A DNA stretch of 64,000 nt, from contig DIBR01000002.1 in the NCBI GenBank assembly GCA_002415025.1, positions 1-64,000 of the forward strand, in the 5' to 3' direction. How positions within the stretch are numbered: the first letter of the stretch is position 1; each line of letters starts with the position of its first letter. This document shows, piece after piece, positions 20,337 to 29,132 of the stretch. The notes under the pieces are model-generated. The model had not been told where the DNA came from. It worked only from the letters and a program-made list of their open reading frames with translations, and made no database searches. The translations under genes were made by a program, and so were the position numbers. The DNA comes from Spongiibacteraceae bacterium UBA5047. Lineage in GTDB: Bacteria; Pseudomonadota; Gammaproteobacteria; Pseudomonadales; Spongiibacteraceae.

Positions 20337-22793
20337 GTGGAACCCAATCATAAGAAGTTTGTGGTGCGCAGGGCGGCTTGCTCGTTAGCGCTCCTGATGG
20401 TGACAGCATCAGCGTTCTCTCAAGCTAATGGATCTCTGGAAAAGCCCAATCGGGCGCGCAATGCTCTGCTGGAGGAGGTTGTTGTTACCGCCCAGCGGCG
20501 TGAGGAAAACCTTAACGACGTGCCCATCGCAGTCACGGCTCTCAATAGTGATCAGATGGCTACCCTGGGTGTCACCGATACACGGGATCTGAACATCGTC
20601 GTTCCAGGGTTTTCGGCATCGCCGGGAGGCTATGGTACGCCAGTTTATACTTTACGCGGTGTGGGCTTTCCTGACTCTACGTATTTCGCCAGCCCGACGA
20701 CCGGGGTGTACATCGATGAGGTTAGTTTGCCTTACTCGATTATGTCCAAGGGGCCCAATTTCGACATGCAGCGGCTGGAGGTGCTCAAGGGGCCGCAAGG
20801 AACATTGTATGGGCGAAGTACCACGGGTGGCGCTATTAATTATATAGCCGAAAAACCCACTCAGGAAAATGCTTTTGGCGTAACCGCGACCTACGGTAAG
20901 TATGATCTTGTGGATATCGAGGGCTACGTCAGCGGGTCGCTTACAGACACGCTTTCCTTTCGACTGGCTGGACGTAGTATCCGCCAGGGCGAGCCATGGC
21001 AGTACAGCAATACAAACCCCGACAACGAGCTGGGTGAAAAAGACCGGTATGGCATCCGCGGCATTGTTGACTGGGAGGTGACAAGCAGACTCTCGGCAAG
21101 GCTTATGCTGGCAATGTGGCGGGATACCGGAGATAGTCAGGCGGGACAACCCGTGTACTTCAATGCACAGAACCCGACAAGCGAGTTGCTGACGTCGCAG
21201 AATGTGCGGGATTATCCCTTTATTCCAAATAGCGATGATCCGCGAGCTGCCGAATTTTGCAAGGGCCATCCCAGTTGTGTTGACGTCAACGGAAACCCCT
21301 ACGATTTTACCAACGATGAAACGTTTCGACAGGCGTCAGTCCGGCTGTCGTGGCTGATCTCCGATTCTGTGGAGGCAATTGTGCTCGCTTCTATTAACAA
21401 GTTTGAAGCTGATGGCACCGAAACCTCTTCATCCTATAACGAGCGCCACATTGAAACGCAACTCTTTTCTAATATCGAGAACATCGACGTCGAATTTCGG
21501 CTCGCGGGAACATCTGAGTTGATGGACGGCGCCGTAAACTGGATGGTAGGCCTGCACGCCACTCCGCACGAAGAGGGTTCCGATTATCGTCTCTTTGGCG
21601 CCAGTGACAACAACAGCGTGTTTTATGTTGTTCCCGGCGTGGGGGTTTTGCCTGGCTTTGATGATGTGAGTCTGCTGGGAAGCTATTACTATGGCGATGG
21701 TTATATGGACTACGAATCAAAGTCGGCATTTGGCAACTTTGAATGGCAATTTACCAGCACCCTGAAAGTGACTGCCGGTGCACGCTATACAGATGAAGAG
21801 CGCTCTTTCAATGGCTGTTTGGGTGATGATGCTCGCGACAACAACACCAACGTCAACTTACTCTTTAGCGCACTTTCCTTGCAACGTGCGCTTCAGACCG
21901 GATCGCTCCCCGATATGACAAGTCCAGGAGAATGTATATCCCTGTCGCGTGAGGGCAGTTTTGATCGCTTTAGCGATACGCTTGCAGAGGACAGCCTTTC
22001 ATGGCGTCTCGTGGGCGACTGGACGCCCTCTGACAGCGTGCTGGTCTATCTGTCGCGTTCGCGCGGATTCAAGTCCGGTAGCTTCCCTGTGACAAATACT
22101 ACTGACCAGAGTCAATACGAGCCAGCGGTGCAAGAGCAAGTAGATGCTTACGAGGTTGGCGGGAAATTGAGTTTCTTTGATCGGCGCCTGCAGATCAACA
22201 GCGCTGTGTTTTACTATGACTATATTGATAAGCAACTGTTTTCCAGAATCCAGGATCCATTGTTTGGCTCCTTACCGCAGCTCCAGAATGCGCCGTCTTC
22301 GGTTGTTCGTGGTGCAGAGCTGGAAATATCAGGATCGCCCTTCGAAGGGCTCTACCTCTCAGCAGCCGGGGCCTATATAGATACCGAGGTGAAAGAGTTT
22401 CCGGGCGCTTTTAATACACGCGGCGAACCTGCAGACCTTACCGGCAGAGCGTTTAATTACTCACCGAAGGTATCCTATACGCTGCTGGCAGATTACGGTT
22501 TCCCGGTTGGTGATCACTACACGGCAGGATTTGGGATTGATTACAGCTATAAGGATGAGACCAACTCCACGCTCGATGGTGATCCGTTCTTCCAGCACAA
22601 TGATTTCGGCATTCTGAATGCGAGGCTGAGATTTGGTCGAACTGATGGGATTTGGGGCGTGACACTCTACGGCCGGAATATCAGGAGTCAGTACGCGATT
22701 ACCGGCCATGCGCAGGTCGTCAGTGACATTGTCACCCGCTATGTTGCAGAGCCGGAAATGTATGGTATTACCCTAGACTACCGCTACGACTAG
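20337..22793 (+). CDS. TonB-dependent outer-membrane receptor
   Basis: An outer-membrane beta-barrel transporter (818 aa from this start) with a plug domain. The N-terminal signal peptide is MEPNHKKFVVRRAACSLALL and beyond, ending near ASAFSQA. A TonB box LLEEVVVTAQRREENL follows, then the plug (ALNSDQMATLGVTDTRDLN, GTLYGRSTTGGAINYI) and a C-terminal barrel strand. The GTG at 20337 was chosen because GGAG lies 9 bases ahead and it puts the signal peptide at the start; an ATG at 20277 would add 20 unlikely residues. Same-strand position after the ligase and before a strong terminator suggests it imports the substrate of the carboxylase pathway. This receptor type is common in marine gammaproteobacteria that take up hydrophobic compounds. 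Confidence 0.92.
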   Translation: MEPNHKKFVVRRAACSLALLMVTASAFSQANGSLEKPNRARNALLEEVVVTAQRREENLNDVPIAVTALNSDQMATLGVTDTRDLNIVVPGFSASPGGYGTPVYTLRGVGFPDSTYFASPTTGVYIDEVSLPYSIMSKGPNFDMQRLEVLKGPQGTLYGRSTTGGAINYIAEKPTQENAFGVTATYGKYDLVDIEGYVSGSLTDTLSFRLAGRSIRQGEPWQYSNTNPDNELGEKDRYGIRGIVDWEVTSRLSARLMLAMWRDTGDSQAGQPVYFNAQNPTSELLTSQNVRDYPFIPNSDDPRAAEFCKGHPSCVDVNGNPYDFTNDETFRQASVRLSWLISDSVEAIVLASINKFEADGTETSSSYNERHIETQLFSNIENIDVEFRLAGTSELMDGAVNWMVGLHATPHEEGSDYRLFGASDNNSVFYVVPGVGVLPGFDDVSLLGSYYYGDGYMDYESKSAFGNFEWQFTSTLKVTAGARYTDEERSFNGCLGDDARDNNTNVNLLFSALSLQRALQTGSLPDMTSPGECISLSREGSFDRFSDTLAEDSLSWRLVGDWTPSDSVLVYLSRSRGFKSGSFPVTNTTDQSQYEPAVQEQVDAYEVGGKLSFFDRRLQINSAVFYYDYIDKQLFSRIQDPLFGSLPQLQNAPSSVVRGAELEISGSPFEGLYLSAAGAYIDTEVKEFPGAFNTRGEPADLTGRAFNYSPKVSYTLLADYGFPVGDHYTAGFGIDYSYKDETNSTLDGDPFFQHNDFGILNARLRFGRTDGIWGVTLYGRNIRSQYAITGHAQVVSDIVTRYVAEPEMYGITLDYRYD

Positions 22794-22857
22794 ACGACAT
22801 GTTTGGCCGATGTTGGTTGGAAGGGGCTTCAGGATCGTTACTGTAGTGTTGTTGCTT

Positions 22858-22881
22858 GCCCGGTTTGCGCCGGGCTTTTTT
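22858..22881 (+). terminator. Rho-independent terminator after the TonB receptor
   Basis: Stem GCCCGG/CCGGGC with a 6-base loop, then six T residues, 65 bases after the receptor stop. It marks the end of the carboxylase-ligase-receptor transcription unit. Confidence 0.88.
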
Positions 22882-23350
22882 GCGAATACCCTCAGGCTGC
22901 GCTTTGGCTATATCCATAGCTTAGGTAATTGTTAGCGACATTTGCCACCGCGCTAAGAATTTTCGCAGAAACGTCTGGAATATTTCGTAGTCTTCCCCGT
23001 CAAGTAGACAGTTCAAAAGTAGAGTTTCCAGCAATTTTTTGCCGCGCTTCCAGCGGCGTCATATTGTCGAGCGACGGGGTCAGGTTATTGATCTTTCATT
23101 TTATAACGGGAGTAAGGTCGGCTCCCGCAAGCGAAATGGCGCCACTCTTGCTCCTCGGCAAATAGAAGACGGAAGATTTTTTAAAAATAGAACAATGGTC
23201 CGGGGCGACAAATAGTTTTGCAGAGGTAATACCCTGCCGCATCAAGCAAAGCAACGAATTGCCGCGTACAAAGGCAGAATTGCGCTACAGCCGCGTGAAC
23301 CCTGAAAATCTGTTACTGTAGAATTACCTCAACGTTATGGAGAAATGATC
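22882..23350. other. Gene-poor spacer before the ferritin-like gene
   Basis: About 470 bases with no convincing gene. The only recognisable content is a degraded transposase end at 23000-23095, annotated separately. A 78-aa plus-strand ORF at 22929-23165 is antisense to that remnant, has no ribosome site and was not called. The stretch from about 23170 to 23330 is AT-richer and probably holds the promoter of the ferritin-like gene, but no clear -35/-10 pair stands out. Confidence 0.5.
23000..23095 (-). pseudogene. Possible 3' remnant of an IS transposase (integrase-core type)
   Basis: The minus strand reads about 31 codons (KINNLTPSLDNMTPLEARQK, then a short tail ending ELST and stop). The N-x-TP-x-EAR pattern is like the extreme C-terminus of rve/integrase-core transposases (IS3/IS481-like). 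A stop codon lies immediately upstream in frame, and no catalytic DDE domain or terminal repeats are visible. If correct, it is a fragment left by an old insertion at the end of the carboxylase region. The identification rests on a short motif only. Confidence 0.35.
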
Positions 23351-23638
23351 ATGTCCAACGAGGGCTATCACGAACCAATCGATGAACTTAGCGATGCAAC
23401 CCGGGATATGCACCGGGCCATTACCTCGCTGATGGAAGAGCTTGAAGCGGTAGACTGGTACAACCAGAGAGTTGATGCCTGTAAGGATAAAGAACTAAAG
23501 GCAATACTTGAGCACAACCGGGATGAAGAAAAGGAGCACGCTGCAATGGTGCTTGAATGGATACGGCGGCAAGACCCGCGGTTTGACAAAGAGCTGAAGG
23601 ACTATCTTTTTACTGACAAATCCATTGCCCACAAGTAA
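23351..23638 (+). CDS. Encapsulated-ferritin (EncFtn) family protein without encapsulin
   Basis: A 96-aa two-helix ferritin-like protein. It closely resembles the EncFtn iron-oxidising cargo of encapsulin compartments: MEELEAVDWYNQRVDACKD and NRDEEKEHAAMVLEWIRRQD. Aligned by eye with the Rhodospirillum rubrum protein, the ferroxidase ligands are present as Glu30, Glu60 and His63, with neighbouring Trp36 and Tyr37. Family members dimerise to complete the di-iron site and oxidise Fe(II) for storage. This copy stops at DYLFTDKSIAHK and has no C-terminal encapsulin-targeting peptide, and no encapsulin gene is in the window. The ATG at 23351 was chosen over 23345 because GGAG lies about 9 bases ahead. 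Confidence 0.85.
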   Translation: MSNEGYHEPIDELSDATRDMHRAITSLMEELEAVDWYNQRVDACKDKELKAILEHNRDEEKEHAAMVLEWIRRQDPRFDKELKDYLFTDKSIAHK

Positions 23639-23696
23639 ATAGCAGGTCGCCCCTTTTTGTTTTCGCCGGGGTAATGCCCGGCACAGGAGGAGTTAC

Positions 23697-24242
23697 ATGG
23701 TTGTAAGAAAAAAGTACAACCGGGAAGACTTGGTGATACGCAAAGCCAAGGATGATGACCTTCCGGTGCTCGTGGATTTTCTCGTCAAACTGGCGCTTCA
23801 TGTGGCTGGCCCACCCTCGCAAAAGCTAAAGAAAAAAGAACGAAAACGCCTGCTGGATTTTCTCGCCTCGGCCTTGTCAGATAAAGACAAACTGGTGGTG
23901 GTTGCCGAACTCCCCGATGCCGGTCTGGTAGGTATGGCCTACATCTATATCTGGCGCAGCCAGGGCATATGGGAACAAGCGGGCGATCACGAGTTCAGCT
24001 CTGGCATTATCGATGATATCTGGGTGGAGCCAGCCTTTCGCAAGTTGGGTATTTTCAGTGCCATGCTACGGGAGCTGATTGCATTTGCTGAAAGCAGGGC
24101 TGTACCGGAGCTCATTCTCGAGTACGCTATTTCCAACAAGGAAGCCGACGCTACCTGGAAGCGCCTGGGCTTTCAGGTGACCGGCGTGCGCGCTGCGGCC
24201 TTTACCAGTTTGGTAAAAGAAAAGCTGGAAGCGGGCGCGTAG
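23697..24242 (+). CDS. GNAT-family N-acetyltransferase
   Basis: A 181-aa acyltransferase with the GNAT fold: N-terminal LVIRKAKDDDLPVLVDFL, a central strand GIIDDIWVEPAFRKLGIFSAML that carries the acetyl-CoA-binding loop in a variant form (R-K-L-G-I-F), and the C-terminal ATWKRLGFQVTG. The substrate is not predictable. An AGGAGG ribosome site 6-7 bases upstream is preceded by a 6-bp hairpin (23665-23682). The next gene, 47 bases on, is a histone-deacetylase-fold enzyme. An acetyltransferase beside a deacetylase could mean a paired reaction, but this is inference. Confidence 0.85.
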   Translation: MVVRKKYNREDLVIRKAKDDDLPVLVDFLVKLALHVAGPPSQKLKKKERKRLLDFLASALSDKDKLVVVAELPDAGLVGMAYIYIWRSQGIWEQAGDHEFSSGIIDDIWVEPAFRKLGIFSAMLRELIAFAESRAVPELILEYAISNKEADATWKRLGFQVTGVRAAAFTSLVKEKLEAGA

Positions 24243-24289
24243 AGCGAGCGAAGATACGCTGGAAATTGTGGTCGGGCAGGAGGTGTTCA

Positions 24290-25390
24290 ATGTTGGGTGA
24301 TCGCAGCGTCACGGTTTTTTATGATGAGGTCATGCTCGGCCATAATCCGGAAGTAGATTTGCCCTTTCTGCCCAGCCGGGTAGAAAAACGGGTTAGAAAT
24401 ATTCTGAAGGAACTCGACTTCAAGTGGAGCTACCCGGAACATCCGGGGCGATTGAGCGCTATCAAGGAGTTGCTGGACGACGAGCCGATACCCGGCCTTC
24501 AGTTTAGAGCAGGCCCTCATGCAAGCTACGATCAACTGGGCCGTGTGCATACCACCGCTTACCTTGATCACATCTTTTCTCTGGAAGGAAAGCCTGCCTG
24601 GCTCGACAGTGACACGACCGCGGTATCGCCTAATTCCATCAAGGCAGCTACATCGGCTGCGGGCAATGCCATCGCCGCCGTAGAATGTGTGGTCAAGGGC
24701 GAGTCGCAAAGTGCATTTGCGATCGTGCGGCCGCCGGGCCACCACGCAGACCCGGTGAGAGCGCGCGGGTTTTGCCTGTTCAACAACGTCGCGGTGGCAG
24801 CGGCTCACGCCCAGGCGAAGCTGGGCTGTGAGCGCATACTCATCGTTGACTGGGACGCCCACCACGGTAACGGAACTCAGGATATCTTCTGGGCCGACCC
24901 CGATGTGCTATTTTTTGACACCCACTGTGCAGCACCTTTCTATCCCGGCTCGGGAGATTTGTACGAAATAGGGGGCGGGCTCGGCGAGGGCTACAACATC
25001 AATGTGCCGCTGCCGGAAGACGCCGGAGATATCGCCTTTGAAAAGGCGTTCCGGGAGATACTCGTTCCCGCCGCCGATCATTTTAAGCCAGACCTGGTGC
25101 TGATCTCTGCGGGCTTTGATCCCCACCGCAACGATATGGCGCTGAACCTGACGTATGACGGCTTCGCCATGCTCACCAGCATCGTTCAGGAGATCGCCGA
25201 TAAGCACTGTGAGGGTCGGCTGGCCTTTGTGCTTGAAGGCGGTTACAACCTCAAATCCCTGTCTCGCGGTGTTCACACGGTGCTGCAAATTCTCGCCGGT
25301 GGAGAGCCTCCCGAGCAGTTGGTGGAGTGCGGTCTGCGTGAGGTGGATGAGGCTGCCGAGTTTCATCGGGATGCCTTTACCGACGACTGA
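24290..25390 (+). CDS. Histone-deacetylase-superfamily deacetylase
   Basis: A zinc-dependent deacetylase of the HDAC/AcuC/acetylpolyamine amidohydrolase superfamily (366 aa). The catalytic motif IVRPPGHHADP has the tandem histidines. Metal ligands lie in VDWDAHHGNGTQD and SAGFDPHRND, and the transition-state tyrosine in VLEGGYNLKS. Bacterial members deacetylate acetyl-lysine, acetylpolyamines or small amides. The ATG at 24290 has a perfect AGGAGG site; an upstream ATG at 24266 lacks one. It is likely co-transcribed with the GNAT gene. It follows typical bacterial class II-like HDAC order, with an N-terminal FYDEVMLGHNP and PEHPGRLSAI. Confidence 0.92.
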   Translation: MLGDRSVTVFYDEVMLGHNPEVDLPFLPSRVEKRVRNILKELDFKWSYPEHPGRLSAIKELLDDEPIPGLQFRAGPHASYDQLGRVHTTAYLDHIFSLEGKPAWLDSDTTAVSPNSIKAATSAAGNAIAAVECVVKGESQSAFAIVRPPGHHADPVRARGFCLFNNVAVAAAHAQAKLGCERILIVDWDAHHGNGTQDIFWADPDVLFFDTHCAAPFYPGSGDLYEIGGGLGEGYNINVPLPEDAGDIAFEKAFREILVPAADHFKPDLVLISAGFDPHRNDMALNLTYDGFAMLTSIVQEIADKHCEGRLAFVLEGGYNLKSLSRGVHTVLQILAGGEPPEQLVECGLREVDEAAEFHRDAFTDD

Positions 25391-25504
25391 GGCATGCCGG
25401 GTGATGATTCCTATCCGGGCTGCAAAATGACACACCCGTAATTTCTCCGCCGCGCATGATTGCTATGCTCACTGCATTGGTGTGAAAACGAATGCGAGAG
25501 AGCG

Positions 25505-27229
25505 ATGTCGGCAGAAACGATCCACTGGCACACAGAAACCGACTTTATTGTTGTCGGCAGCGGCGCGGGTGGCATGACTGGCGCCGTTGTTGCCGCCGCC
25601 AGTGGGCTTGAGGTGTTGCTGCTGGAAAAAACCGATCAATTCGGCGGCACCACGGCGCTGTCGGGTGGTGTGGCGTGGATACCCAACAACCCTTCCATGA
25701 AGCGCGGCGGTATCGATGACAGCGAGGCCGACGCACTGGCCTATCTGAAAAACGTGGTCGGCCCTAATGTGCCGGAATCCAAGCTGATCAGCTACATTCG
25801 CCGCGGCCCTGAAATGCTGGCCTTTATGGAGCAGCATGGCGACCTGCCTTTTGAAGCAGCGCTGCAATACTCGGACTACTACCCGGATGCGCCCGGCGCA
25901 AAACCCGGTGGCCGCTCCATGGAACCCAAGCCCATCAGCCGGCGCCGCATTGGCCGGCATGCCGACGAGCAGCGCTTTCCCGATTTTCTGAAAAGCGGCT
26001 TTATGCGCTTTGCCATTACCGTCAGGGAAAGCCGCGAGGTCATGGATATGACCCTCAAAGGTAAGTTCTACATGCTGCGCAATATGCTGTGTTTTTATCT
26101 GGATATTGCCAGCCGCCTGAAAGGCCTGCCCGATAACCGCCAAACATTGGGCCGGGCTCTGGTGGTGCGACTGCGGCGCGCCATGATGAACCACAATATT
26201 CCGCTATGGCTTGAAGCACAGGCGCAAACGCTAGTCACAGAAAACGGCCGCGTGGTTGGCCTTGAGGTAAATCACAAAGGTCAGCGAAAGTGCATCCGCG
26301 CACGTCGCGGCGTGCTATTTGCCGCTGGCGGCATGGGGCAGAACGTGGACCTGCGCCAACAGCACGGGCAACTTCCCACCGGCGAAACTTTCAGCAGCGA
26401 TGCGCCGGGCAATGTCGGTGACGCCATTCGCATGGGTCAGGAAGTCGGCGCCGAGCTGGCCTTTATGGGCAGCGCCTGGTGGACACCTTCAGTGAAGTTT
26501 CCCGACGGTTCGGTACTGGCACTGATTTCCGGCAAGTCCTTGCCGGGTTCGGTGTTTATCGACGGCAGTGGGCGCCGCTTTTGCAACGAGGCCGCGCCCT
26601 ATGAAGATGTCATCAAAACCCTGTGGGCCAATCATCGCAAGGGCATCAACTCGGTTCCCTGCCATATGGTGTTCGATGCCCGCGCCCGCCGCGAGTATTT
26701 AATGGGGCCGGTAACGCCCGGCAAGGTGCAGGGCGACGCCCAATTGCCAGAAGACTGGTTCAGCAGCGGCTTTTTATGCAAGGCCGATACGCTGGCCGAA
26801 CTGGCGGCGCAGATGGATGTCGACAGTGAGGCGCTGGCCGCGTCGATAGAGCGGCACAATCGCTATGCGCTGGAAGGCAAAGACCCCGATTTCCATCGCG
26901 GCGAAAAGGCGATTGATCGTTACTATGGCGATGAATCCATCAAGCCCAACCCCAGCCTTGCACCCATTGTGAAAGCGCCGTTCTATGCGCTGAAAGTTTA
27001 CCCCGGTGATCTCGGCACCAAGGGTGGCCTAAAAACCGATGAGCTGGGCCGTGTGCTCAATACGCAGGGAGGAGCGATTGCCGGTCTCTATGCTACCGGC
27101 AACTGTTCCGGCGCAGTGATGGGTGACAGTTATCCCGGCGCCGGTTCTACCATCGGGCCGGCCATGACCTTTGCCTATATTGCCGCACGCCACGCCGCAG
27201 GATTTTTGAAGGAGACAGGCCATGACTGA
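25505..27229 (+). CDS. FAD-dependent 3-ketosteroid Delta1-dehydrogenase-like protein
   Basis: A 574-aa flavoprotein of the KstD/fumarate-reductase family. The N-terminal Rossmann motif is FIVVGSGAGGMTGAVVAAAS, followed by EKTDQFGGTTALSGGVAWIP. The C-terminal segment GDLGTKGGLKTDELGRVL leads to LYATGNCSGAVMGDSYPGAG, which keeps the Tyr-Pro-Gly-x-Gly that carries a catalytic Tyr in KstD. A middle YSDYYPDAPG motif is also conserved. KstD removes the C1/C2 hydrogens of 3-ketosteroid ring A; related enzymes act on other cyclic ketones. The start with GAGAG upstream was preferred to the non-canonical one at 25460. It overlaps the following Rieske gene by 8 bases, so the two are probably made together. 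Confidence 0.85.
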   Translation: MSAETIHWHTETDFIVVGSGAGGMTGAVVAAASGLEVLLLEKTDQFGGTTALSGGVAWIPNNPSMKRGGIDDSEADALAYLKNVVGPNVPESKLISYIRRGPEMLAFMEQHGDLPFEAALQYSDYYPDAPGAKPGGRSMEPKPISRRRIGRHADEQRFPDFLKSGFMRFAITVRESREVMDMTLKGKFYMLRNMLCFYLDIASRLKGLPDNRQTLGRALVVRLRRAMMNHNIPLWLEAQAQTLVTENGRVVGLEVNHKGQRKCIRARRGVLFAAGGMGQNVDLRQQHGQLPTGETFSSDAPGNVGDAIRMGQEVGAELAFMGSAWWTPSVKFPDGSVLALISGKSLPGSVFIDGSGRRFCNEAAPYEDVIKTLWANHRKGINSVPCHMVFDARARREYLMGPVTPGKVQGDAQLPEDWFSSGFLCKADTLAELAAQMDVDSEALAASIERHNRYALEGKDPDFHRGEKAIDRYYGDESIKPNPSLAPIVKAPFYALKVYPGDLGTKGGLKTDELGRVLNTQGGAIAGLYATGNCSGAVMGDSYPGAGSTIGPAMTFAYIAARHAAGFLKETGHD

Positions 27230-28313
27230 TACCCGTTACGCTTTTGAACAACCCGGAGTGTTTGCCCGCGGCTGGCACATCGTTGCCCTGTCGCAGGAGC
27301 TGCCGCTGGGCGGCGTGAAGGCCCTCAACTATTTCAATGAAGAGTGCGTGCTGTTTCGCGGTGAAGATGGCAAGGCCGTGATTCTTGACGCCTATTGCCC
27401 CCACCTTGGCGCGCATCTGGCGGGCACCGGCAGCCGTGTAGTGGGCAACACCATTCGCTGCCCCTTTCACGGCTGGCAGTTTGATTGCACCGGTTCCTGT
27501 ACGGCGATTCCCTACGCCAGCAAAATTCCTGACCGCGCCCGCAATGCCTTGCGCGTCTGGCCCATTGTCGAGAAAAACGGCTTTATCGCCATCTGGTACG
27601 ACCGCGAGGGCGGAGATCCCAACTGGGACTTGCCAGAAATTCCCGAATGGAATCAGGGCGAGTGGGGCGACTGGCGCTTTAATCGCACGATTATCAAATC
27701 ACACGGCCGCGAAATTATTGAAAACATCGTCGATGCCGGTCACTTTCCTTCGGTGCACGGCGGTATTCCCCTGCAATTCGACAATGTGTTTACGCCCTAT
27801 TCTGTCAGTCAGGAATCGCGCATCCAGCCCGACATCAACCTGCCCATCATCCAGCCGCGCGGAATTGATTTCGATATCAACGCCGCCAGGCAGGAGCGCG
27901 GCGCCATGGAGGCAGACGGTTGGGGCGTAGCCACTTATCACGGCCCCAGTGTTATGTACTACTACACCACGCTGAAAGGCCCCGAGTTTTCCTACGCCAG
28001 CTGGTGGCTGAATTACCACACGCCCATCAATAACGAAGAGGTGGAACTGGTGTCCGGTGTGATTGTCGCCAGCCTGACCGACGAGCCGCTGCCAAAAGAG
28101 TTTTACGATACCTACCCGATATCGGCCATAGCCGCGTTTGGCTCGGATGTAGAAGTTTGGGAAACCAAAAAATACCGCAACGACCCGATATTGTGCGACG
28201 GCGACGGCCCCATCAACAAACTGCGCAAGTGGTATGAGCGCTTTTACCTGCCGCGTTCGCAGGAAGCCTGGGAAGAGCCGGCGCGGGTGATCAGCAGCGT
28301 ACGCGATGTTTAA
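27222..28313 (+). CDS. Rieske non-heme iron oxygenase (KshA-like), first
   Basis: A 363-aa terminal oxygenase. The Rieske cluster ligands are Cys59/His61 (YCPHLGAHL) and Cys80/His83 (CPFHGWQF). The mononuclear iron site is at Asn168-x2-Asp171-x2-His174-x4-His179, with bridging Asp171. The sequence resembles KshA, the 3-ketosteroid 9-alpha-hydroxylase, and the DAF-36-type sterol desaturases, more than aromatic ring dioxygenases; no beta subunit gene is near. Such enzymes need a reductase, and none is in the window. It overlaps the KstD-like gene, which supports a steroid-like or alicyclic substrate. It ends convergent with the GST gene, 6 bases apart, with no terminator seen between. Confidence 0.88.
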   Translation: MTDTRYAFEQPGVFARGWHIVALSQELPLGGVKALNYFNEECVLFRGEDGKAVILDAYCPHLGAHLAGTGSRVVGNTIRCPFHGWQFDCTGSCTAIPYASKIPDRARNALRVWPIVEKNGFIAIWYDREGGDPNWDLPEIPEWNQGEWGDWRFNRTIIKSHGREIIENIVDAGHFPSVHGGIPLQFDNVFTPYSVSQESRIQPDINLPIIQPRGIDFDINAARQERGAMEADGWGVATYHGPSVMYYYTTLKGPEFSYASWWLNYHTPINNEEVELVSGVIVASLTDEPLPKEFYDTYPISAIAAFGSDVEVWETKKYRNDPILCDGDGPINKLRKWYERFYLPRSQEAWEEPARVISSVRDV

Positions 28314-28319
28314 TTTGAA

Positions 28320-29036
28320 TTAACCCGTAGGCCCGTCGTCACGCTGATAACTCGCAAATAAATGCCTGCGAACTTCATCGGTCACGGGCTCTGCGCCAGT
28401 CACCACCGGCTTTACCTTGTCGATATCCAGTAAAAACCCGCGCTGCACGGCGTCGCGCTCAAACAGTCGCTCCATCCAGGCCTCAAGGTTCGGGTAGGGC
28501 GCCTGATTGGGGTAGCGAAAGCTGAACATTTTAAACCAGGGCAGGCAGGCGATATCGGCTACCGAATAGTCGTCAAGAATATACTCCCGGCCCTCAAGAT
28601 GCCGGTTGAGCATGCGCCGCAAACGCTCGGTTTCCTGTGTGTAGCGCGCAATCGGATAATCGAGTTTTTCCGGTGCGTACTGCACAAAATGATGCAGCTG
28701 GCCCATCATCGGCCCCACGTAACTCATCTGCCAGAATAGCCACTGTCGTCCAAGTGCCTGCTGCACCGGGTCGTCGGGCCACAGGCCAGCGGCCTTTTCC
28801 GCCAGATACATCAGAATCGCTGCCGACTCCCACAGCACCAGCCTTTGTCCGTTGGGCCCGTCATGGTCGACAATAACGGGCACCTTGCGGTTTGGGCAGA
28901 GCTCGGTGAAGGTCGGTTGATTCTGGTCGCCGGCAACAATGTCGATCGGGTGTACCTGATAGGGCAGGCCCAGCTCCTCCAGCGCAATGGAAACCTTCTG
29001 GCAGTTGGGGGTGGGGCAGTAGTAGAGCTCTATCAT
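28320..29036 (-). CDS. Glutathione S-transferase (Nu-class, YfcG/YghU-like)
   Basis: A 238-aa GST. The thioredoxin-like N-terminus begins MIELYYCPTPNCQKVSIALE, and the glutathione-binding VLWESAAILMYLAEK motif is present. The helical domain FWQMSYVGPMMGQLHHFVQY and YSVADIACLPWFK is typical of the YfcG/YghU branch. These proteins bind glutathione and act on disulfides or peroxides, or help with glutathione-dependent isomerisation or dehalogenation. The ATG at 29036 was chosen: an AAGGTG site lies 9 bases ahead, and the GTG at 29048 would overlap it. It is divergent from the second Rieske gene, with a shared palindrome at 29133-29146 between them. Confidence 0.9.
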   Translation of the reverse strand: MIELYYCPTPNCQKVSIALEELGLPYQVHPIDIVAGDQNQPTFTELCPNRKVPVIVDHDGPNGQRLVLWESAAILMYLAEKAAGLWPDDPVQQALGRQWLFWQMSYVGPMMGQLHHFVQYAPEKLDYPIARYTQETERLRRMLNRHLEGREYILDDYSVADIACLPWFKMFSFRYPNQAPYPNLEAWMERLFERDAVQRGFLLDIDKVKPVVTGAEPVTDEVRRHLFASYQRDDGPTG

Positions 29037-29132
29037 GTAGCGACGCACCTTGGCATTGTGTCTATACGCACCATCTTACCCTGCGCCTTCACAGAAGTGG
29101 TGCTTGCGGGGTGCATTGCGATGCCGATTTTA

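Noticed and set aside
22929..23165. 78-aa plus-strand frame in the spacer after the terminator
   Set aside because: It is antisense to the transposase-like remnant and has no start signals.
23665..23682. Hairpin GCCGGG/CCCGGC ahead of the GNAT gene
   Set aside because: No T-run follows, so not a terminator; it lies right before the ribosome site and was only noted with that gene.
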